Source of the DNA: an uncultured Planctomycetota bacterium
GTDB lineage: Bacteria > Planctomycetota > Planctomycetia > Pirellulales > Thermoguttaceae
NCBI GenBank assembly: GCA_902797455.1
Contig: CADBTE010000381.1
Coordinates: 1 to 10,654, forward strand
DNA: 10,654 nucleotides
Reading direction: 5' to 3'
Of this stretch, positions 6,096-10,654 are shown piece by piece. The number at the start of each line of letters is the position of its first letter. The first letter of the stretch is position 1. The notes beneath the pieces are model-generated. The model had not been told where the DNA came from and ran no database searches. It saw only the letters and a program-made list of their open reading frames with translations. A program made the translations under genes and the position numbers.

Positions 6096-7718
6096 TTACG
6101 CCATCCAGGCGGGATACTCCCCGGCCTTCGGCAGCTCGGCCAAGGTCACCGACTCGATCTCGTCGATCTGAAGCATCTCGTCGGCGAACGACTTCTCGGG
6201 AACGCTGTCGAGCGAGAGGATACCCAAGGTGACCGTACCCGGCTTGCTGGCCGAACGGCCGACCGACAGACGGGCGATATTCATATTGTACTTGGCGGTG
6301 ATGCTGCCGACCTTGCCAATGACGCCCGGGACATCTTTGTGCTCGAACAGCGCCAGGTGGCCGTCGAGGTAGGCCTCCAGACGCAGACCGTCTTTGATGA
6401 TCAGACGGGGCATCGTGTTGCCGAAGATGGTGCCGCCGAGGGAAACCATCCCCTTGTCGGTCGTCAGCTCAACGGTCATCAGCGAGCTGAAGTCGACGAC
6501 TTCGGTCGAGGTCTCTTGGACGACCTTGATACCGTACTCGGCCATCATCGGGATCGCCGAAACGATGCTCACGTCGCTCCCCGTGGCCGCGGTCAGCAGC
6601 CCGGCGGCGAAAGCGCTGGTCACCAGCTGGGTGTTCTTCTTGCCGATGTCCCCCTTGTAGCAGAGCTTGCAGGAGCTGATCGCGGCCTTGGTGACCTGGC
6701 GGGCCAGCAGACCGAGACGGTACGAGGTATCGAGCCAGCTGCGCAGATCGTTGAGCGTCTCCGGATCGAGCGAGGAGAAGTTGACGGCCTGCTTGATGAT
6801 CCCCTTGGTCAGGTAATCGATCACCAGCTGAACGGCTTCCAGCGCGACGTTCGTTTGGGCCTCTTCGGTGCTCGCCCCGAGGTGCGGAGTGCAGACGACG
6901 TGCGGCATGCCGAACAGCTCGCTGGAGGTGCACGGCTCTTCGGGGTAGACGTCTAAGGCGACGCCGCCGAGCTGGCCGCTCTTGAGCCCCTCGGCCAGGG
7001 CGTCCATATTGTAGATGCCGCCGCGGGCGCAGTTGATCAGGCAGACCCCCTTCTTCATCTTCGCGATCTGAGGGGCGTCGATCAGATTGCGGGTCTGATC
7101 ATTGAGCGGGGTATGGACGGTGAGGTAATCGAACTCGGGGAGCATCGACTCGACGGTGTCGAAGAGCTTCACGCCGAGTTCTTCGGCGCGGGCCTGCGGG
7201 AGGAACGGGTCGTAGGCGACGACGTTCATGCCGAACGCCTTGGCGAAGCGGGTCACGACCTGGCCGATGCGCCCCATCCCGATGATGCCGAGAGTCTTGC
7301 CGAAGAGCTGGTGACCGGTGAACTTTTTGCGGTCCCAGCGGCCTTCGATCAGCGACTGATAGGCCGGAGCGGTGTTGCGGCTCAGCGCCAGGATCAGGGC
7401 GAAGGTCTGCTCGGCGGTCGAGATGGTGTTCCCGCCCGGGGTGTTCATCACGATGATGCCGTTCTTGGTCGCGGCCTTCAGATCGATGTTATCGACACCG
7501 ACACCGGCGCGGGCGATCGCCTTGAGCCGGCGGTTCCCCTCGAGGACATCAGCCGTGATCTTGACACCACTGCGACAGATCGCGCCGTCGAATTCCAGAA
7601 GGGTCTGGCGAAGCTCCTCCCCCTTCAATCCGATGCGCTCTTCGTACTCCACACCGGCGTTCTTCAACAAATCCAGCCCATCCTGGGAAAGATTATCCAG
7701 CACGACGATTCTAGCCAT
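6096..7718 (-). CDS. serA: D-3-phosphoglycerate dehydrogenase, long form with ACT domain
   Basis: This enzyme oxidises 3-phosphoglycerate to 3-phosphohydroxypyruvate with NAD+, the first step of serine synthesis, in the cytoplasm. The 540 residues contain the substrate and nucleotide domains (1-310), an ASB domain (about 320-445) and a C-terminal ACT domain (about 456-530), where serine usually gives feedback inhibition. The NAD motif GMGRIG is at 147-152, with the acidic residue D170 (AYD) favouring NAD over NADP. Catalytic residues are R232 (CARGG), E261 (PEEP) and H279 (TPHLGAST), spaced as in human PHGDH. I chose ATG at 7718-7716 rather than GTG at 7727, because AAGGAAGGTGG lies five bases before the ATG but overlaps the GTG. 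It has its own promoter with a palindrome at the start site and ends at a shared terminator with gyrA. Confidence 0.96.
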   Translation of the reverse strand: MARIVVLDNLSQDGLDLLKNAGVEYEERIGLKGEELRQTLLEFDGAICRSGVKITADVLEGNRRLKAIARAGVGVDNIDLKAATKNGIIVMNTPGGNTISTAEQTFALILALSRNTAPAYQSLIEGRWDRKKFTGHQLFGKTLGIIGMGRIGQVVTRFAKAFGMNVVAYDPFLPQARAEELGVKLFDTVESMLPEFDYLTVHTPLNDQTRNLIDAPQIAKMKKGVCLINCARGGIYNMDALAEGLKSGQLGGVALDVYPEEPCTSSELFGMPHVVCTPHLGASTEEAQTNVALEAVQLVIDYLTKGIIKQAVNFSSLDPETLNDLRSWLDTSYRLGLLARQVTKAAISSCKLCYKGDIGKKNTQLVTSAFAAGLLTAATGSDVSIVSAIPMMAEYGIKVVQETSTEVVDFSSLMTVELTTDKGMVSLGGTIFGNTMPRLIIKDGLRLEAYLDGHLALFEHKDVPGVIGKVGSITAKYNMNIARLSVGRSASKPGTVTLGILSLDSVPEKSFADEMLQIDEIESVTLAELPKAGEYPAWMA

Positions 7719-7723
7719 AGCGA

Positions 7724-7734
7724 CCACCTTCCTT
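7724..7734 (-). promoter_or_regulatory. serA: Shine-Dalgarno that decides the serA start
   Basis: AAGGAAGGTGG (7734-7724) ends five bases before ATG 7718. The GTG at 7727-7725 lies inside this element and so is an unlikely start, although the frame is open from it. Confidence 0.7.
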
Positions 7735-7763
7735 AATACTTGGTTTGGTGAGTTGATCTTTCT

Positions 7764-7789
7764 GTAATCGATAAAAATTTATCGTTTAC
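7764..7789. promoter_or_regulatory. 26-bp palindrome at the serA transcription start, candidate operator
   Basis: The arms are GTAA-t-CGATAAA (7764-7775) and TTTATCG-t-TTAC (7778-7789) around a central AA; only one position in each arm and the centre break the symmetry. With the predicted start near 7790 on the minus strand, it covers about +1 to +26 of the serA transcript. This suits a repressor site, or a hairpin at the 5' end of the RNA. No known regulator's site was recognised. Confidence 0.55.
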
Positions 7790-7796
7790 GTCCCTC

Positions 7797-7824
7797 ATTG
7801 TACCCTTTTCCGGAAGCGTGTCAA
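7797..7824 (-). promoter_or_regulatory. Strong sigma-70-type promoter of serA
   Basis: On the minus strand a perfect TTGACA (7824-7819) and TACAAT (7802-7797; five of six) are 16 bp apart. Transcription would start near 7790, with a leader of about 72 bases. It lies 39-66 bp past the glgP stop, so serA need not depend on glgP transcription. Confidence 0.78.
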
Positions 7825-7847
7825 TAAAGACATACCCCAGAAAAGGG
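7803..7847. repeat. 8-bp inverted repeat around the serA -35 box
   Basis: CCCTTTTC (7803-7810) and GAAAAGGG (7840-7847) are perfect inverted copies 29 bases apart. On the minus strand one arm lies upstream of the -35 box and the other fills half of the promoter spacer. There is no T run, so it is a poor terminator for glgP. It could be a pair of protein half-sites or chance. Confidence 0.4.
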
Positions 7848-7862
7848 CAAAAGAGGATGAAA

Positions 7863-10040
7863 TCACGGAATCTCGGCGGTGATCCCGCCGGCGGCCCGCA
7901 AATAAGCCTTCTGGGTATAGTCGGCGACCATGCGGTGGGCCGAGAAACGCCAGGCCAAAGTGGCGATCGAGTTCTTCATCCGTTCGATCCACTCCAGCGG
8001 CAGTCCATCCTCATCGCGGTCATAGTACATCGGGATGATCTGGTTCTTGAGCACATCCATCATGCTGGCGCGGTCACGTTCGTCGGTGATCGCGTCGAAG
8101 GTGTGCGCCGAGCCGTTGCCGATGGCGAAACCGTTCGTCCCATCGTACGCCTCGGCCCACCAGCCGTCGAGGACCGAGAAGTTCAGGGCGCCGCTTAAGA
8201 CCGCCTTTTGCCCGCTCGTCCCGGAGGCCTCCAGCGGCCGGCGCGGGTTGTTGAGCCACACATCGACCCCCTGTACCATGTGGCGGGCGACATTGATATC
8301 GTAGTCTTCGAGGAAGACGATTCTGTTTTCGAAGCGCGGGTCTTTGCGCAGCTGGGAGATTTCCCAAATCAGCCGTTTGCCCGGCTTGTCGGCCGGGTGC
8401 GCCTTGCCGGCGAAGACCAGCTGCACCGGACGATCGGGATCGTTCAGCAGTTCGGCGAGCTCCCCGGGTTCCTGCGTAATCAAGGTCGCGCGCTTATAGG
8501 TCGCGAAACGGCGCCCGAACCCGATCGTCAGGACGTTCGGGTCAAAGATCGCCTGGGCCTTGAGGATATCGTCCTCCGAGGCCTTGGCCCTGCGCAGCTG
8601 GCGGGTCAGGCGCAGGCGAATGAAAATGATCAGCAGATTCTTCAGCACGCCGTGGGTCTCCCACAGCTCGCCGGGATCGATATTGTGGACCTGTTCCCAA
8701 ACCGCCGGATCGATCGATTCCTCGGTCCAGCCGGGCATATGGCGCTCGAAGAGGGTCTTCATCTGCCAGGCCATCCAGCTGGGGACGTGGACACCGTTGG
8801 TGATATGGCCGATCGGAATCTCGGACTCCGACTTTTTCTCGGGCCACAGGCAGCGCCACATGTGACGCGTCACCTTCCCATGCAGACACGAGACCGCGTT
8901 GACGTAGCGGGAGAGATTCATCCCGAGGACGGTCATGCAGAAGTTCTCGTTCGGGTCGGAGGGGTTCTTTCGTCCCAGAGCCATAAGCGCGTCTTGGGAA
9001 AGCCCAAGCTGCCTGCCGAGGGGACCTAGGTGTTCCTCAATCAAGGCCGGCTCAAAATAGTCGTGACCGGCGATCACGGGGGTATGGGTGGTGAAGACCG
9101 TCTGCTCGGTCACTTCGCGGGCGGCGTCCTCGAACGACATGCCGTTGTCGTCCATCTTCTCGCGAATCACCTCCAGCGCGGCGAAGGCGTTGTGCCCCTC
9201 GTTGAGGTGATAGACGCCGGGGGTGATTCCCAGGGCCCGCAGCGCTCGCACACCGCCGATCCCCGAGACAATCTCCTGACGGATACGGGTGCGGCTGTTT
9301 CCGCCGTAGAGGGTACTGGTCAGCTCTCGGTCCTCCTTCGAGTTCTCCTCCATATCGGTATCGAGAAGGTAGAGATTGACGCGGCCGACAGCCATCTTGC
9401 GGACGCGGGCGAAGATCGGCCCGTTCGAGGTATCGACCCGGACGGTGATCTTATTGCCGTCCTTGTCGAGCGCCGGATCCAGCGGGACATACTCGACCTT
9501 CGTGTCGATATATTCCTCTTTCTGCCACCCCTCGGCGTCGAGATACTGGCGGAAATAGCCCTGGTCGTAGAACAGGCCGATCGCCACAAGCGGAACCCCC
9601 AGGCCGCTGGCGCTTTTGATGTGGTCGCCGGCCAAAATCCCCAGACCGCCCGAATAGATCGGAACCGACTCGTGGAGGCCGAACTCCAGCGAGAAATAGG
9701 CGACCGGCTTCGAACCGAGAACACCGACGTTCTGCTGGGCCCAAACCGGGCGGGTCGTCATATACTGGACCATACGGCGATACGCCTGGTCGACCCGGGT
9801 ATGCAAAGCCAGCTCGTAGGCGCGGGTTTCCAGTCGGTCGGGGGAGAATTCTTTCAGAAGGGCGATTGGGTTGTGGCCAAGCTGACGCCAGCGGGTCGGC
9901 TCAATCGATTGAAAAAGCGTCACCACCTCGGGGTGCCAGCTCCACCATAGATTATGAGCCAGAGCGTTGAGCTTCTCGTAAACGGTCGCCGGACGCTGAG
10001 TGATACAGCGTGCATCCTGCGCGGAAGTAGTATCCGTCAT
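7863..10040 (-). CDS. glgP: Alpha-glucan (glycogen) phosphorylase with N-terminal DUF3417
   Basis: This cytoplasmic enzyme splits alpha-1,4-glucan with phosphate to give glucose-1-phosphate, using pyridoxal phosphate. The 725 residues start with a DUF3417 segment (about 18-110; AHNLWWSWHPEV at 28-39), followed by the phosphorylase body of the GlgP/AgpA type rather than the classical 800+-residue muscle type. Visible motifs are YSGGLGILAGDH (129-140), HLNEGHNAF (278-286), THTPVIAGHDYF (318-329), ITNGVHVPSW and the basic FGRRFATYKRA. EASGTSGQK ends at K612, the expected PLP lysine; Gln stands where Met is more usual. The start is ATG 10040-10038, with AAGGAGAGG eight bases upstream. It is divergent from an aldo/keto reductase gene and precedes serA, which has its own promoter. 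A terminator-like hairpin sits in its leader region. Natural substrate (glycogen or shorter dextrins) cannot be told. Confidence 0.95.
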   Translation of the reverse strand: MTDTTSAQDARCITQRPATVYEKLNALAHNLWWSWHPEVVTLFQSIEPTRWRQLGHNPIALLKEFSPDRLETRAYELALHTRVDQAYRRMVQYMTTRPVWAQQNVGVLGSKPVAYFSLEFGLHESVPIYSGGLGILAGDHIKSASGLGVPLVAIGLFYDQGYFRQYLDAEGWQKEEYIDTKVEYVPLDPALDKDGNKITVRVDTSNGPIFARVRKMAVGRVNLYLLDTDMEENSKEDRELTSTLYGGNSRTRIRQEIVSGIGGVRALRALGITPGVYHLNEGHNAFAALEVIREKMDDNGMSFEDAAREVTEQTVFTTHTPVIAGHDYFEPALIEEHLGPLGRQLGLSQDALMALGRKNPSDPNENFCMTVLGMNLSRYVNAVSCLHGKVTRHMWRCLWPEKKSESEIPIGHITNGVHVPSWMAWQMKTLFERHMPGWTEESIDPAVWEQVHNIDPGELWETHGVLKNLLIIFIRLRLTRQLRRAKASEDDILKAQAIFDPNVLTIGFGRRFATYKRATLITQEPGELAELLNDPDRPVQLVFAGKAHPADKPGKRLIWEISQLRKDPRFENRIVFLEDYDINVARHMVQGVDVWLNNPRRPLEASGTSGQKAVLSGALNFSVLDGWWAEAYDGTNGFAIGNGSAHTFDAITDERDRASMMDVLKNQIIPMYYDRDEDGLPLEWIERMKNSIATLAWRFSAHRMVADYTQKAYLRAAGGITAEIP

Positions 10041-10130
10041 CGTGCCATCCTCTCCTTGGTAAACCTTTGTGGGATCTGCCGCGGCCGACGAGACCGAAGG
10101 CCCTGGCGGCTGGCGAAAAACAATTCACGG

Positions 10131-10155
10131 CAAAAACCGCGCTCTCACGCGCGGT
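10131..10155 (-). terminator. Terminator-like hairpin in the glgP leader, possible attenuator
   Basis: On the minus strand ACCGCGC (10155... mirrored at 10149-10155 of the plus strand) pairs with GCGCGGT (10142-10136) around six bases and is followed by TTTTT (10135-10131, four beyond the stem's last T-side base). It is 91 bases before the glgP start. Because the next gene upstream points away, it could only stop transcripts of the glgP leader. TTCAC / GTGAA arms (10124-10128 and 10154-10158) offer a competing, larger fold. Confidence 0.45.
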
Positions 10156-10241
10156 GAAATCTTTCGCGGGCTTAAGACAGGGGCCAGGTCAAACACTCAA
10201 CAAACCCGCACCGGCTATTTTACCTGTATCAGGCCAATGAG

Positions 10242-10262
10242 AAAGGAGGGAGTTTCACCATG
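10242..10262 (+). promoter_or_regulatory. Shine-Dalgarno and ATG in frame upstream of the aldo/keto reductase
   Basis: AAAGGAGG (10242-10249) precedes ATG (10260-10262) by ten bases. From this ATG the frame stays open for 48 codons straight into the reductase ATG at 10404. The 48 residues look unlike a reductase N-terminus, and a good promoter lies inside this stretch, so I do not use it as the start; it may be chance or a longer isoform. Confidence 0.35.
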
Positions 10263-10304
10263 AGTCCCCCTATTGTGAGAAACGGCGCGCGAAGCGCCGA
10301 TCGA

Positions 10305-10333
10305 TTGAATCCCGCTTCTGACTGTGTTAGAAT
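10305..10333 (+). promoter_or_regulatory. Promoter of the aldo/keto reductase gene
   Basis: TTGAAT (10305-10310; four of six) and TAGAAT (10328-10333; five of six) are 17 bp apart, and TGT directly before the -10 makes it extended. Transcription would start near 10341, about 63 bases before the ATG at 10404. Confidence 0.65.
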
Positions 10334-10403
10334 CGGGCGAAGAGTGATCAGCGGTGACGGCACCGCGTCATTTCGAGGAAAACATTATCAGGAAAGCCAA
10401 AAG

Positions 10404-10654
10404 ATGATCTATCGAACCATTGGAAAGAGCAATATCTCCGCCTCGGTCGTCGCCTTCGGAACCTTCCCCCTGGGAGGGTGGATGTGGGGGGGGTGCGACG
10501 AGAAAGCCGCGCTTAACACCATCGCCGAGGCCCTCGACCTGGGGATCAACCTTTTCGATACCGCCCCGCTGTACGGATGGGGAAGCTCGGAGGAACTGCT
10601 GGGACGGGCGATGAAGGGGAAGCGCGAGAAGTTCGTCGTCTCGACCAAGTGCGG
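10404..10654 (+). CDS. Aldo/keto reductase, N-terminal part (runs off right edge)
   Basis: The first 83 codons of an aldo/keto reductase, an NADPH-dependent (beta/alpha)8-barrel oxidoreductase of the cytoplasm. The N-terminus MIYRTIGKSNISASVVAFGT is the typical first hairpin and strand of the family. FDTAPLYGWGSSEELLGRAM (51-70) holds catalytic D52 and Y57, and VVSTKC (78-83) holds the catalytic lysine K82; the fourth residue, a histidine, lies beyond the window. Substrate and subfamily cannot be told. I chose ATG 10404 because it matches the family's N-terminus and follows a good promoter; AGGAAAG about ten bases upstream is a modest SD. An in-frame ATG with a stronger SD exists at 10260. 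The gene is divergent from glgP. Confidence 0.93.
   Translation, partial: MIYRTIGKSNISASVVAFGTFPLGGWMWGGCDEKAALNTIAEALDLGINLFDTAPLYGWGSSEELLGRAMKGKREKFVVSTKC

Larger units (their letters stand above)
10041..10403. other. 363-bp divergent intergenic region between glgP and the aldo/keto reductase gene
   Basis: No gene or tRNA is seen here. For glgP, a TAAAAT -10 candidate lies at 10222-10217 (minus) but with a poor -35 (CTTTCT), so the glgP promoter is uncertain. The glgP leader would hold a terminator-like hairpin (10131-10155) and a second stem pairing GCCGC and GGCC (10078-10086) with GGCC and GCGGC (10099-10110). On the plus side there are an SD-ATG pair (10242-10262), a six-bp CGGCGC / GCGCCG stem (10283-10299) and a good promoter (10305-10333). 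Confidence 0.6.

Noticed and set aside
5892..6956. A 354-codon plus-strand frame spanning the gyrA end and the terminator
   Set aside because: It crosses a strong intrinsic terminator and is antisense to serA, so it is not a gene.
7719..7727. GTG start for serA three codons upstream
   Set aside because: The GTG lies within the Shine-Dalgarno element; ATG 7718 has correct spacing and gives the usual N-terminus.
8208..9950. Two long plus-strand frames (273 and 306 codons) opposite glgP
   Set aside because: They are antisense to a well-conserved phosphorylase and carry no recognisable motif.
1..10654. CRISPR array, defence island, prophage, transposon or tRNA
   Set aside because: No spaced direct repeats, transposase or integrase motifs, terminal repeats or cloverleaf sequences were seen; the genes are housekeeping or metabolic.

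Overview
The window is a block of ordinary chromosomal genes from a bacterium that I place in the PVC superphylum, most likely Planctomycetota (a Phycisphaerae-like lineage is a guess). The best clue is the 131-residue protein at 1153-1548, which I recognise from memory as the Minf_1886 / 'Verruc_Plancto-restricted' family of unknown function. Supporting signs are a long GyrA with an acidic N-terminal extension standing alone (no gyrB or dnaN beside it), moderately high GC, and -35/-10 promoters of sigma-70 type. No mobile element, tRNA, rRNA or CRISPR array is visible.

Layout. 1-1002 (-): a Tat-exported metallo-beta-lactamase-fold protein whose 3' end lies beyond the left edge. 1153-1548 (-): the lineage-restricted unknown protein. 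1675-2742 (-): a membrane-anchored PIN-TRAM protein of YacL type. 2743-3031: a divergent promoter region. 3032-5971 (+): gyrA, starting with TTG and preceded by a G-rich leader hairpin. 6019-6054: a strong two-way intrinsic terminator between convergent gyrA and serA. 6096-7718 (-): serA, long form with ASB and ACT domains. 7719-7862: a serA promoter with a 26-bp palindrome at the predicted transcription start. 7863-10040 (-): glgP. 10041-10403: a 363-bp divergent region holding a terminator-like hairpin in the glgP leader and a good promoter for the next gene. 10404-10654 (+): the first 83 codons of an aldo/keto reductase that runs off the right edge.

The genes do not form one pathway. gyrA is DNA topology, serA opens serine synthesis from 3-phosphoglycerate, glgP releases glucose-1-phosphate from storage glucan, and the others are of unknown or general role. 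glgP and serA are on the same strand, but serA has its own promoter. The only plausible co-transcription is the PIN-TRAM gene with the Minf_1886-type gene (126-bp gap, with inverted repeats in it).

I did not find a novel multi-gene system. The points most worth a second look are regulatory: the palindrome at the serA start site, the G10 hairpin in the gyrA leader, the attenuator-like hairpin before glgP, and a well-formed Shine-Dalgarno plus ATG in frame upstream of the aldo/keto reductase. GyrA also has unusual residues at the two main quinolone positions. All family assignments come from reading motifs; no database search was run.
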